A stretch of DNA of 51,339 nucleotides from Deltaproteobacteria bacterium (GCA_016182965.1 JACPFM010000097.1:1-51339), one strand, 5' to 3'; numbered from the stretch's first letter, positions 8,232 through 16,325 are shown. Notes: generated by a model not told the origin, from the sequence alone. Translations and numbers: made by a program.

Positions 8232-9353
8232 ATGAGCAGCCTCGACCGTGCCGTTTCGCTCCGATCCACCGACGCGGTGAAACCTCCGGCCGGTTCCGGC
8301 ATTTCGAGAGGAGGGGGAGCCGGTTCGTCGCATCAGCCCCCCACGAAGCCTCCCGTGAACCCGTTCGCGCGTGTACTGAGATTCGGTGACTCCGGCGCGC
8401 TGCTGATCGGCATCGCGCTGTTCGGCTCGACCACGATCCACTCGGGCTTCGCGCTCGCGTCCTACATGCGCGAGCTGACGGTCATCCCCGAGCAGCCGGT
8501 GTGCCGCGCAGGCGAGGGAATCCAGCTCCAAGCGTTCGCGAGGTCGGCGTGGAACTCCCAGCTCGGGGTGACCAACTCCGCCACGTGGAGCCTCTCCGAC
8601 GCGAAGATCGCGAGCCACGCCGGCGGCGGGTTCATTCGCTGCGTGTCCGAGGGCAGCGTCACCGTCACCACGACCTACTTGAACAAGACGACGACCTTCA
8701 CCCTGAAGGTCGAGCCGGCGATCGTGGTCGTCGACGTGCCCGAGGAGAAGAAGGAGGAGCCGCCTCCCCCTCCTCCGCCGGAGCCCGAGCCCGACAAGGC
8801 CGAGCCCACGCCGCCGCCCGACAAGGTCGAAGCGCAGCCTCCCGCCGCCGCGAAGGTCGGCAGCCTGCTGACGGCGAACGACGACAAGTCGTCGAAGGAC
8901 GACGATCCGTACACCTTCCTCAGCGATCCCGACGGCAAGGAGTACGGCAGCGGCGCGGCTGCGATCGGCGGCACCGCCGACAAGGCGCCGCCTGGCGCGG
9001 TCGCGACCGGCACGCCCGGCGGGACCGGCAGCGCCTCCGCGAAGCCGCCACCTCCGCCTCCGCCTCCCGCGGTCGACTTGAGCCGCAAGCCTTCGCTGAA
9101 CATCCCCGATCCCTGCAAGGGCTTCTTCCCGGGCGACGCCGACGACGACGTCGCCGTCGTGGTGGTGATGGTCACGGTGAAGCCGAACGGAGAGGTCGCG
9201 GAGGCCAAGGTCCTGAACGAGAGCCCGAAGGGTCAGGGCTTCGGCAAGGCCGCGCGCACGTGCCTGCAGTCGGTGAAGCTGCAGCCGGGCCTCGACAAGG
9301 AAGGCAAGCCGACGACCGGCACGGAGCAGTTCCGGCTCCGGTTCACGCGGTAG
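8232..9353 (+). CDS. TonB-like protein with inserted Ig-like (Big_2-type) domain
   Basis: 373 residues. Cytoplasmic N-terminus (1-53); one membrane helix (about 54-77) carrying Ser66-x3-His70, the S-x3-H signature that TonB uses to couple to ExbB/D; then an insert absent from ordinary TonB (about 82-165). In the insert, TVIPEQPVCRAGEGIQLQAF, TWSLSDAKIAS and GSVTVTTTYLNKTTTFTLKV follow the strand pattern of a bacterial Ig-like group 2 domain, with two Cys. It continues with a Pro/Glu/Lys spacer (about 170-205), a second Pro-rich run near 265, and a TonB-type C-terminal domain (about 300-373: VMVTVKPNGEVAEAKVLNES, FRLRF). Downstream of exbB/exbD after a 98-bp gap. The Big-type call rests on pattern, not on an alignment. 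Confidence 0.82.
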   Translation: MSSLDRAVSLRSTDAVKPPAGSGISRGGGAGSSHQPPTKPPVNPFARVLRFGDSGALLIGIALFGSTTIHSGFALASYMRELTVIPEQPVCRAGEGIQLQAFARSAWNSQLGVTNSATWSLSDAKIASHAGGGFIRCVSEGSVTVTTTYLNKTTTFTLKVEPAIVVVDVPEEKKEEPPPPPPPEPEPDKAEPTPPPDKVEAQPPAAAKVGSLLTANDDKSSKDDDPYTFLSDPDGKEYGSGAAAIGGTADKAPPGAVATGTPGGTGSASAKPPPPPPPPAVDLSRKPSLNIPDPCKGFFPGDADDDVAVVVVMVTVKPNGEVAEAKVLNESPKGQGFGKAARTCLQSVKLQPGLDKEGKPTTGTEQFRLRFTR

Positions 9354-9361
9354 TCGTTCGA

Positions 9362-9693
9362 GTCGTCAGTCGTCAGTCGTCAGTCGTCAGTCGTCAGTCG
9401 AGAGCGCTTCGACGCGATCGAAGCGTTCGCGCGCCGCCCGCTTCTGCTCCGGCGATGGAACGTCGAGCACGGGCCGGGCGCTCGCGCCCGCATCGGCCAG
9501 CGTACGTGTCAGGCTGACGACTGAGAGCATGTGAAGCAATCGGACCGGCGCGGTTCCGAGATCGAAGGTCGAAGGTCGAATCGAGAGCCAATTTTCCACG
9601 GGGTTCCAGGGGCTCCGCCCCTGGTTCGACCTTCGACTTTTCGACCTTCGACCAAGCTCGACGAAAGCTTCGCGCGCTCTGACGACTGACGAC
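9362..9693. repeat. Nested palindromic heptamer element, copy A
   Basis: Fills the convergent gap between stops at 9353 and 9703. Outer left arm: five GTCGTCA plus GTCGAGA (9362-9403). Outer right arm: two TGACGAC (9680-9693). Inner left arm: ATCGAAG, GTCGAAG, GTCGAAT (9561-9581). Inner right arm: GTTCGAC, CTTCGAC, then CTTCGAC (9624-9652). At the centre is a perfect 8-bp stem with a 3-nt loop (9606-9624; CCAGGGGC, TCC, GCCCCTGG). Segment 9538-9693 matches 49530-49688 at roughly 90% by eye. The stretch 9404-9537 is not shared and holds nothing recognisable. Confidence 0.88.
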
Positions 9694-9702
9694 TCGCCGC
9701 AG

Positions 9703-10005
9703 TCACTCCGACGGCTTCGACGAGTGCCTGTGGTGGCCGCCGCAAGCGTGCTCGGCGGCGAGCTCGCCGTGAGTTTCCTTCTCGAGGAAGTCCCAGAGCG
9801 AGGCCTCGCAGTCCTCGTCCATGCCGCGCAGGGCGTCGGTGCGGGCGCACCTCTTCGCGGCCATGAACGTGCGCAGGAACGCGGCGCACGGCGGGCAGAT
9901 CTGCATGTGCAGCTCGAGCCGCTGGGACGTCGGCGTATCGAGCTCCCCGTCGACGTATTGCGAGAGGAGATCCTCGATCAGGTGGCGACACGTACTGACG
10001 TCCAT
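9703..10005 (-). CDS. Zinc-finger anti-sigma factor (zf-HC2 type)
   Basis: 100 residues from ATG 10005, with AGGGA 10 nt upstream; a GTG at 10059 would add 18 residues. The ZAS motif is clear: a Cys in MDVSTCRH, then HMQICPPC (H-x3-C-x2-C), the zinc-binding set that holds an ECF sigma factor and can act as a redox switch. The C-terminus is His/Cys-rich (ACGGHHRHSS), a possible second metal site. Cytoplasmic: no membrane helix is seen. Normally such a gene follows its ECF sigma gene, but none is present on either side, so the partner must lie elsewhere. Divergent from the lipoprotein gene at 10257. Confidence 0.8.
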   Translation of the reverse strand: MDVSTCRHLIEDLLSQYVDGELDTPTSQRLELHMQICPPCAAFLRTFMAAKRCARTDALRGMDEDCEASLWDFLEKETHGELAAEHACGGHHRHSSKPSE

Positions 10006-10256
10006 CGGTCGAGCTTCCCTTGGGGCCCCGCGCGGGCACCCGGGAGATGCAGTATGCACGTGCGTCGTTACGGGCGCGAGCGTTCGGAACGTCGTTCCAA
10101 AGCCGAACAGCGAGCGCGACAGCGACCTTCAAAGGCTCGACTGGACGTGGTACGCCGGGCCCACGCACGCGCCGGCCACGCCGGCGGCCCGAACGGGCGC
10201 TCGCCGTGGCGGGCTCCGGGCAATAGTGGAACCCACGTGGACTTCGGAGGCTTTCG

Positions 10257-11549
10257 ATGACCCGCCCGATGACCAAATCCATGACCCGCTCGCTGGCGCG
10301 CGCGTCGTCCATGACCTCGGCGCCCGCGTCGTCCCTGACGTTGGCGCCCGCGTCGTCCTCGACGACGACGCTTCGCTTGCTCGCGGCCGCCGCAGCCATC
10401 GCAGGGCTCGCCGCGTGCGGGCCGGAGCCGGAGGCGCAGACCGCCGCCAAGCCGCCGCCTCCGCCGCCGACCGCGACCGCGCCGACGCCGCCCCCGCCCC
10501 CGCCCGAGCCGACGCCCGAGCAGCACAAAGAGGCCGCGAAGGCGGCGATCGACGCGAAGGACTGGGCGAAGGCGAAGTCGGAGCTCGACGCGGTGCTCGC
10601 CAAGGATCCGAACGACGTCGCCGCGTTGAAGATGCAGGCGGAGATCGCCACCGGTCAGAACGACTCCGTGGGCGCGACCGACGGGTACTACAAGGCCGCG
10701 AAGGCCGACGCGGGCAAGGACGAAGTGCTCGCGCTCGCCGCAGCGCAGGGCCTGTGGGCGCACCGCCGCTACGACGATCTCATCGGGCTGATGCAGACGG
10801 TCACCAAGGCCCACGACAAGTCGATGGCCGCGTGGATGTACCTCGGCATGGGGCAGTACGCGAAGCAGGACTACGCCGCCGCCGCCGAGACGTACACGAC
10901 GCTCACCAACGCATTCGGCGACGAGCCGCAGCTATGGGCGGAGCTCGCGCTGGCACAGGCGTCCGCGGGCAAGAGCGACGAAGCGAAGAAGTCCGCCAAG
11001 ACCGCGCTCGACAAGTGGAACGAAGCGCGCAACCCGAAGAGCACCAAAGAGGTGAAGCTCGGTAAGGGCGCCGACGAGATCGCGATGATCGCGCGCGCGT
11101 ACCGGCGCGCGGGCGACGCGAAGGCGGCCGAGGGCGCGCTCGCGAAGTACGTCGTGCCGAAGGACGAGGCCGCACCCATGCTCGACGTCGAGCGTGGCTT
11201 CGCGCGGCTCGCGAGCAAGGACGGCAAGGGCGCCGCGGCGCAGGCCGACAAGGCGAGCAAGGTCGCCGGCGAGGGCTTCGCGCCCGCACACCTGCTGAAG
11301 GCGGCCGTCGCCGCGCAGGGGAAGAAGGCCGACGAGGCCAAGACGCACCTCGCCGCCTACGACAAGACCACGACCGAGCCGAGCAAGCTCGCGTGGGAGC
11401 GCAAGTGGGTCGACGATCTGCTCGCGGGCGGCGGCGAAGCGCCGAAGGCTGGCGCGCCCAAGGCCGGCGCGCCGAAGGGTGGCACGACGAAGCCCGCAGC
11501 AGGGGCCCCGGCCGGCGGCGCGAAGCCCGCGCCGGGCGGCAAGAAGTAG
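10257..11549 (+). CDS. TPR-containing lipoprotein
   Basis: 430 residues. ATG 10257 has a strong GGAGG seven bases upstream. The lipobox is IAGLAAC with Cys54, so the n-region before the hydrophobic core is about 40 residues, far longer than normal. It is made of Ser/Thr/Ala repeats (SAPASSLTLAPASSS). An in-frame TTG near 10341 would give a standard 26-residue signal peptide. After the lipid anchor come a Pro/Ala spacer (about 60-85) and TPR-like helical pairs (AAIDAKDWAKAKSELDAVL, MGQYAKQDYAAAAETYTTL and others). The C-terminus is a Gly/Ala/Pro/Lys repeat. Probably a periplasmic-side scaffold; partner unknown. Confidence 0.85.
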   Translation: MTRPMTKSMTRSLARASSMTSAPASSLTLAPASSSTTTLRLLAAAAAIAGLAACGPEPEAQTAAKPPPPPPTATAPTPPPPPPEPTPEQHKEAAKAAIDAKDWAKAKSELDAVLAKDPNDVAALKMQAEIATGQNDSVGATDGYYKAAKADAGKDEVLALAAAQGLWAHRRYDDLIGLMQTVTKAHDKSMAAWMYLGMGQYAKQDYAAAAETYTTLTNAFGDEPQLWAELALAQASAGKSDEAKKSAKTALDKWNEARNPKSTKEVKLGKGADEIAMIARAYRRAGDAKAAEGALAKYVVPKDEAAPMLDVERGFARLASKDGKGAAAQADKASKVAGEGFAPAHLLKAAVAAQGKKADEAKTHLAAYDKTTTEPSKLAWERKWVDDLLAGGGEAPKAGAPKAGAPKGGTTKPAAGAPAGGAKPAPGGKK

Positions 11550-11567
11550 CGCTCGCCCGCCACGGCT

Positions 11568-11689
11568 GTCGAAGGTCGAGAGTCGAAGGTCGAAGCGAGA
11601 GCCCCTCTCGACGTTCGACCTTTGACCTTCGACCTTCGACCTTTGACCTTCGACCTTTGACGTTCGACGCTCGACGTTCGGCGCTCGAC
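11568..11689. repeat. GTC-heptamer element (GTCGAAG type)
   Basis: Starts 18 bp after the stop at 11549. The left arm has four units (GTCGAAG, GTCGAGA, GTCGAAG, GTCGAAG; 11568-11595). A 10-bp spacer is followed by a right arm of twelve units (11606-11689), eleven of which end in GAC (GTTCGAC, CTTTGAC, CTTCGAC, GCTCGAC). The two arms can form a near-perfect hairpin of about 28 bp at the base of the spacer. Confidence 0.88.
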
Positions 11690-12061
11690 CAGGTCCGCGC
11701 GTGCAGCGACACCGCCGCCTCCCCGCATGCCGGGGGCGGTCGAGCCACGGGCTTTGTGGACAACCTGTGCCCGCGTCACGACTGCCGCGTCAGGCGACCG
11801 CCGTCCCGTTCCAATGTTGAAAAGCACCGGCCCCGAGCCTTCATCGGCGAAGGACGACCGCGAATGCACCGGCCGCTCGGTTCGAGCGAAACCTCGGGGA
11901 ATGTCGCGAATCGCTCGCGCCGGACGGACGGCCGGACGACGGCCCGCAGCTTGCTGGATGGCGAGGCGGACGGGGGGCTCGCCCGCTCACCCGTCGAAGC
12001 TTTCCCCCGCGCCATCCTCCCTCCCGAGGATGGGCGGGTCGGTTCTGGAACCGGGGGTGCC
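11690..12061. other. Non-coding stretch before the receiver gene
   Basis: About 370 bp with no convincing gene. It is somewhat less GC-biased around 11740-11830 and presumably holds the promoter of the gene at 12062. No sigma-54 or clear sigma-70 boxes could be assigned. Confidence 0.4.
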
Positions 12062-12439
12062 ATGGCTCGAGTGCTCGTCGTCGACGATCAGGCGGACAAG
12101 CGCACCGCGCTCGCAGCCGCCCTGGTGTGCGCAGGGTTCGACGCGGTCCCGGTGACCAGCGCCGACGCCCCGCGCATGGCGCGAGACGCGGCGGCGCAGT
12201 TCGCGATCGTCGACCTCATGCTGCACGGCACCAACGGCTTCGAGCTGGCGCGTCGGCTCCGCCGCGACGCGCCCGAGGTCTCGGTGATCCTCACCAGCGA
12301 GTATCACTTCTCGCCGACGCAGCTCGATCGCGTCGACTGCGGCGCCATCGCGTTCGTGCCCCGGCCGTTCGCCCTCTCCGAGCTGACCGATTTCCTCCGG
12401 TACAAGCTCGACGGGCGCCTCGATCGCGGCGCCGCGTGA
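12062..12439 (+). CDS. Stand-alone response-regulator receiver domain
   Basis: 125 residues (MARVLVVDDQADKR...), a single CheY-like domain with no output domain. The acidic pair in VVDDQ and the phospho-acceptor Asp51 (AIVDLMLHG) are present, as is the Thr of VILTSE. The invariant Lys is replaced by Arg101 (FVPRPF instead of xKPF), which normally weakens or abolishes phosphorylation-dependent switching. The frame is open far upstream, but similarity begins only at ATG 12062. No kinase is adjacent. It precedes queA by 81 bp, without evidence of a functional link. Confidence 0.88.
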   Translation: MARVLVVDDQADKRTALAAALVCAGFDAVPVTSADAPRMARDAAAQFAIVDLMLHGTNGFELARRLRRDAPEVSVILTSEYHFSPTQLDRVDCGAIAFVPRPFALSELTDFLRYKLDGRLDRGAA

Positions 12440-12520
12440 GCCGAGGTTGACGCCCGGGGCGCGAATCGTCAGGTTCGCGCCCCTTGCGCGCGCGGCGCCG
12501 TTTCCCCGCGCGCGAACAGC

Positions 12521-13696
12521 ATGCGTATCGATCTCCTCGATTTCGAGCTGCCACCCGAGCGCATCGCGCAGGAGCCCCCTGCCGACCGTGAAGGCGCGCG
12601 CCTGCTGGTCGTCGATGCCGAGGGACCGTTCTCCGCTGCGCTGCGCGACGCCGCGATCGTCGATCTCGCCGAGCTCGTCCCGCAAGGCGCGCTGCTCGTC
12701 GTCAACGACACGCGGGTGCTGCCGGCGCGCCTGCTGGCGCGAAAGCCGGAGACCGGCGGCAAGGTCGAGATCTTCCTCGTGCGTCCGGAGGGCCCGGGCA
12801 GCTACGAGCGACCGATGCCCGACGGCGCGCCGCTCGTCGTCGAGGGGGAGATCTGGCGCGCGCTCGGCAAGTCCTCGAAGCCGCTGCGCTTCGATCGCGA
12901 TCTCGAGGTCGGCGAGGATCTGTCCGTCCGCATCCTCGGGCGCGCCGACGACGACGGCCTCTTGCGCGTGCTGCTCGTCTCGAACCGCCCGATCCTCGAG
13001 GCGATCGAGGCCTACGGGCAGGTGCCGCTGCCGCCGTACATCAAGCGCGCGCCGACCGAGACCGACGTCGAGCGCTACCAGACGGTCTTCGCGCGCAGGC
13101 CGGGCGCGGTCGCCGCGCCGACGGCGGGCCTGCACCTGACCGAGCGCGCCCTCGGCCGCCTGGCGATCGCCGGGTGCGACGTGGTGTCGGTCACGCTGCA
13201 CGTCGGGCTCGGCACCTTCCAGCCGGTGCAGGTCGCCGATCTCGATCAGCACCCGATGCACCACGAGGCGTTCGAGGTCAGCCGGGCGACCGCGCAGGCG
13301 ATCGTGAAGGCGAGGCGCGAGGGACGCCCGGTGCTGGCCGTCGGCACCACCGCGGTGCGCGCGCTGGAGACGGCGGCGCGCATCGCCGAGCAGCGCGGAT
13401 CGAGCGATCCGATCGTGGCGTGCAGCGGCTCGACCAACCTGCTCCTGCAGCCCGGCGAGCCGATCCGCGTCGTCGACGCGATGCTCACCAACTTCCACCT
13501 GCCGAAGTCGACGCTGCTCGCGCTGGTCGCGAGCTTCATCGGGGTCCACGTGCTGCGCGCCGCGTACGCGCACGCGATCGCGCACGACTACCGGTTCTAC
13601 TCCTACGGCGACGCGATGCTCATCCGACGCAAGCTGCCGGTCGAGCAGGTGCTCGAGAGCGTGCGCCGCGCACAGACGCCGGGAGACGCGGGCTGA
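12521..13696 (+). CDS. queA: tRNA preQ1(34) S-adenosylmethionine ribosyltransferase-isomerase
   Basis: 391 residues. QueA transfers and isomerises the ribosyl group of SAM onto preQ1-modified tRNA to make epoxyqueuosine. Family signatures: LPPERIAQEPPADREGARLL at the N-terminus, VVNDTRVLPARL, the central VAAPTAGLHLTERAL, HVGLGTFQPV and LTNFHLPKSTLLALVASFIG. It is slightly longer than the usual 345-365 residues because of loops. ATG 12521 gives the canonical MRIDLLDFELPPERIAQ start. tgt starts 1 bp after the stop, forming the standard queA-tgt queuosine operon. No preQ1 riboswitch was recognised in the 81-bp leader. Confidence 0.96.
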   Translation: MRIDLLDFELPPERIAQEPPADREGARLLVVDAEGPFSAALRDAAIVDLAELVPQGALLVVNDTRVLPARLLARKPETGGKVEIFLVRPEGPGSYERPMPDGAPLVVEGEIWRALGKSSKPLRFDRDLEVGEDLSVRILGRADDDGLLRVLLVSNRPILEAIEAYGQVPLPPYIKRAPTETDVERYQTVFARRPGAVAAPTAGLHLTERALGRLAIAGCDVVSVTLHVGLGTFQPVQVADLDQHPMHHEAFEVSRATAQAIVKARREGRPVLAVGTTAVRALETAARIAEQRGSSDPIVACSGSTNLLLQPGEPIRVVDAMLTNFHLPKSTLLALVASFIGVHVLRAAYAHAIAHDYRFYSYGDAMLIRRKLPVEQVLESVRRAQTPGDAG

Positions 13697-13697
13697 G

Positions 13698-14894
13698 ATG
13701 GGCCCGCTCACCCCGGGGTTCGCGTTCCGCACGCTCGCGGTCGACGGTCACGCGCGGAGCGCCGTGCTCACCACGCCGCACGGCGAGGTCGAGACGCCGA
13801 CGTTCATGCCGGTCGGCACGCAGGGCTCGGTGAAGGGCCTCTCGCCCGACGAGGTGGCCGCCACCGGCGCGCGCATCGTGCTCGGCAACACCTATCACCT
13901 CTGGCTGCGCCCCGGGCCCGAGCTGATCGACTCGCTCGGCGGGCTCCACGCCTTCACCCGCTGGCCGCACGCGATGCTCACCGACAGCGGCGGCTTCCAG
14001 GCCTTCTCGCTGGCGCAGCAGGGGCCGCGCACCTCCGTCGGGCCCGCGGCCGCGGGCGCGAAGATCAGCGAGGAGGGCGTCGTCTTCCGCTCGCACCTCG
14101 ACGGCTCGCGACGGGCGATGACGCCCGAGGAGTCGATGCGCGTGCAGGGGCTGATCGGCGCCGACATCTCCATGCAGCTCGACGAGTGCCCGCCGCTCGG
14201 CGAGGAGAAGGTGCGCGATCGCGCCGCCATCGAGCGCGCCGTCGCCCGCACCACGCGCTGGGCGCACCGCTGCCTCGCGGTGTGGCGGGGCGAGCACCGC
14301 CCGCGCGGCCACGCGCTGTTCGGGATCGTGCAGGGTGGCACGTTCGTCGACCTGCGCGCGCGGCACGCCGAGGAGCTCGCGGCGATCGACGACGGCTTCG
14401 ACGGCCTGGCGCTCGGCGGGTTCTCCGTCGGCGAGCCGATCGAGATGATGTACGAGGCGCTGTCGCAGGTCGCCTGGAGGCTCGACGCGGAGCGCCCGCG
14501 CTACCTGATGGGCGTCGGCACGCCGCTCGATCTGCTCGAGGGGATCGAGCACGGCGTCGACATGTTCGACTGCGTGCTGCCCACCCGCAACGCGCGCAAC
14601 GGGCAGGCGCTCACGCGCTCCGGCAAGGTGAACATCAAGCAGGCGCGCTTCCGCGACGACAAGCGCCCGCTCGACGAGCGGTGCGGCTGCCCGTGCTGCG
14701 TCGGCGGCTACTCGCGCGCGTACCTGCGGCACCTGTTCATCGCCGGCGAGATGCTGGTCCTGCGGCTGCTTTCCATACACAATCTATGGACCTTCGGCGC
14801 GCTGATGGCCGGCGCGCGCGCGGCGATCCGCGAGGGGCGGTACCTCGCGTACAAACGCGCGTGGATCGACGGCTGGAACGCCGGACTCGACTGA
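13698..14894 (+). CDS. tgt: tRNA-guanine transglycosylase
   Basis: 398 residues. It exchanges G34 for preQ1 in GUN-anticodon tRNAs. Visible: PTFMPVGTQGSVKGLSP; LTDSGGFQAFSL with the catalytic Asp96; FGIVQGGTFVDLR; ALGGFSVGEP; and DMFDCVLPTRNARNG with the nucleophilic Asp. The zinc site is CGCPCC...H near the C-terminus (CGCPCCVGGYSRAYLRHL). Full family length. The codon run at 14771-14788 (ATACACAATCTATGG) is less GC-rich because it encodes the conserved SIHNLWTF. Cotranscribed with queA and convergent with the methyltransferase that ends at 14898 (3-bp gap). Confidence 0.97.
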   Translation: MGPLTPGFAFRTLAVDGHARSAVLTTPHGEVETPTFMPVGTQGSVKGLSPDEVAATGARIVLGNTYHLWLRPGPELIDSLGGLHAFTRWPHAMLTDSGGFQAFSLAQQGPRTSVGPAAAGAKISEEGVVFRSHLDGSRRAMTPEESMRVQGLIGADISMQLDECPPLGEEKVRDRAAIERAVARTTRWAHRCLAVWRGEHRPRGHALFGIVQGGTFVDLRARHAEELAAIDDGFDGLALGGFSVGEPIEMMYEALSQVAWRLDAERPRYLMGVGTPLDLLEGIEHGVDMFDCVLPTRNARNGQALTRSGKVNIKQARFRDDKRPLDERCGCPCCVGGYSRAYLRHLFIAGEMLVLRLLSIHNLWTFGALMAGARAAIREGRYLAYKRAWIDGWNAGLD

Positions 14895-14897
14895 CCT

Positions 14898-15689
14898 TCA
14901 ATCCTCGAGAGCGGGCGCGCGCTTGCGGAGCAGGAACAGGTAGTTGAACCCACGCAGGAAGAACCCCTGCTCGTCGGCGGCCTTGCGGTAGTTGCCCATC
15001 GACAGCGTGCGGTTGTGGCGCACCACCGCGACGATGTCGACGGGGACGAAGCCCTCCTCGCGCGCGAGCGAGAAGAGCTCGAAGCCCAGGGGGAAGAAGT
15101 GCCTGGCCTTCTTCAGCTGATCGCAGACGAAGATGGCGAGGACCTTGTCGTCGCGAAGCACGCGGTGCGCCTCGCGGATCGCGAGCTTCATCGCGCGCTG
15201 GTACTGCCCGTTGGCCTTGAGCTTGCCGATGCACCGCGGATCGTCGGAGTAGTCGAGGTTGTCGGCGTACGGCGGATCCATGAACACGAGGTCCACCGTC
15301 TTGCTCTTGAGCGGCAGGCTGCGCGCGTCGGCCTGCTTGACGTCGTCGCGGGCCGGCGCGAGGTCGAAGCCGAGGCCCTTGCGATCGAGATCGCGACACA
15401 CGTCGAGCGTGGTGCCGCTGCCGCAGAACGGATCGAGCACGGTGTCGCCCCCCGCGGTGAACCGGTGCACGACGTTCCAGATCACGTACGAGGGCGTCGC
15501 CCCCTTGTAGGCCTTGTCGCCCTGCTCCTCGTCACCGTAGTGCTGCGACGGGTAGTCCCACAGCGTGGTGACCTGCGGGACGAGCGGCGGCTTCTCGAAG
15601 CGTTGCCGACGCGGCGCCTCGTCGGTGCGAGGCGGCCGCGCCGAGGGCGAGCCTGCGTGCGGCTTGCGATAACCACCCGGTCGAGACAT
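14898..15689 (-). CDS. DNA methyltransferase-like protein (N4/N6 amino-methylase fold), orphan
   Basis: 263 residues. The SAM-binding motif VLDPFCGSGTT (about 84-94) precedes the catalytic DPPY (138-141, FMDPPYADN), the motif order of alpha/gamma-type rather than beta-type enzymes. A basic disordered N-terminus (1-38) is followed by DYPSQHYGDEEQGDKAYKG, which resembles the region before the SAM motif in N4-C/N6-A methylases. The C-terminus includes LSMGNYRKAA and FNYLFLLRK. No restriction endonuclease or specificity subunit lies nearby, so a regulatory or protective orphan role is likely; an RNA substrate cannot be excluded. Specificity cannot be read from the sequence. Confidence 0.8.
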   Translation of the reverse strand: MSRPGGYRKPHAGSPSARPPRTDEAPRRQRFEKPPLVPQVTTLWDYPSQHYGDEEQGDKAYKGATPSYVIWNVVHRFTAGGDTVLDPFCGSGTTLDVCRDLDRKGLGFDLAPARDDVKQADARSLPLKSKTVDLVFMDPPYADNLDYSDDPRCIGKLKANGQYQRAMKLAIREAHRVLRDDKVLAIFVCDQLKKARHFFPLGFELFSLAREEGFVPVDIVAVVRHNRTLSMGNYRKAADEQGFFLRGFNYLFLLRKRAPALED

Positions 15690-15714
15690 GCGCTCGACGG
15701 TAGTACGGCGGGTC

Positions 15715-16146
15715 TCAGCCGACCACCACCTCGGCCTCGAGGACGATGCGGCTCTTCATGGAGTTCGAGATGAGGCAGTGCTTCTCGGACTTCTCGAGGA
15801 TGCGCTTCGCGCGGTCGACCTGGTCCGCGGCGGCGACGACCACCCTCGGCCGCAGGACGATCTCGGTCATCAGGTAGCCGGACTCGGTCTTCTCGAGGAT
15901 GCCCTCGGCCACCGACGAGTACTCCTTGAAGTCGAGCTTCGAGTTGGCGGCGATGGCGAGGAAGGTCGTCATCAGGCACGCCTCGGCGGCGGCCGTGAAC
16001 AGGTGCTCCGGCGACCACGCGCCCTCGTGCCCGCCCGGAAACTGCGGCGGCGTCACGACCGTGATGCCGGGCAGCCCCTCCGAGGCGAGGCTGCCGCGAC
16101 GCTCGCCGGTCCAACGAACGGAGGTCCGATAGGTGTGTCGGTCCAT
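15715..16146 (-). CDS. OsmC/Ohr-family peroxiredoxin-like protein
   Basis: 143 residues from ATG 16146, preceded by AAGGGGAA. OsmC/Ohr proteins reduce organic hydroperoxides with a pair of cysteines. Both are here: Cys57 in AAAEACLMTTF and Cys124 in SEKHCLISNS, at the spacing of the family. The N-terminal strand (YRTSVRWTGERRG) and PPQFPGGHEGAWSPEHLF, with its conserved Glu/Pro/His, also fit. Closer to the OsmC-like subgroup often annotated YhfA/SACOL1771-like than to Ohr, judging from the N-terminus. Likely cytosolic. It lies 25 bp upstream of the methyltransferase start, same strand, and may be its operon partner. Confidence 0.9.
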   Translation of the reverse strand: MDRHTYRTSVRWTGERRGSLASEGLPGITVVTPPQFPGGHEGAWSPEHLFTAAAEACLMTTFLAIAANSKLDFKEYSSVAEGILEKTESGYLMTEIVLRPRVVVAAADQVDRAKRILEKSEKHCLISNSMKSRIVLEAEVVVG

Positions 16147-16267
16147 GTTGCGCTTCCCCTTGCTGGGACCTTGGTGGGAGCCGCTGGCGAGCGGGGAGGG
16201 TTCCTGCCCCGCCGACGGCCACCCTCGGCGGGCAGATCGCCACGTCGCCGCTGCTCGCGCAAGCCGG

Positions 16268-16305
16268 GTCGAAGGTCGAAGGTCGGACGGGCCTCGACCT
16301 TCGAC
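16268..16305. repeat. Short GTC-heptamer hairpin
   Basis: GTCGAAG twice (16268-16281) plus GTCGGAC, facing CGACCTTCGAC (16295-16305). The 11-bp arms are perfect complements. Located 20 bp past the stop (16326) of the minus-strand lipoprotein gene and about 120 bp before OsmC. It could terminate the upstream transcript, though there is no T-tract. Confidence 0.75.
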
Positions 16306-16325
16306 GATCGCGACCGGGCTGCTGG

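Noticed and set aside
12440..12520. preQ1 riboswitch ahead of queA.
   Set aside because: The leader is only 81 bp, GC-rich, and lacks the A-rich tail and pseudoknot core of preQ1 riboswitches.
14898..16146. Restriction-modification or defence island around the methyltransferase and OsmC.
   Set aside because: No endonuclease, helicase or integrase; flanked by queA-tgt and a surface lipoprotein; base composition normal.
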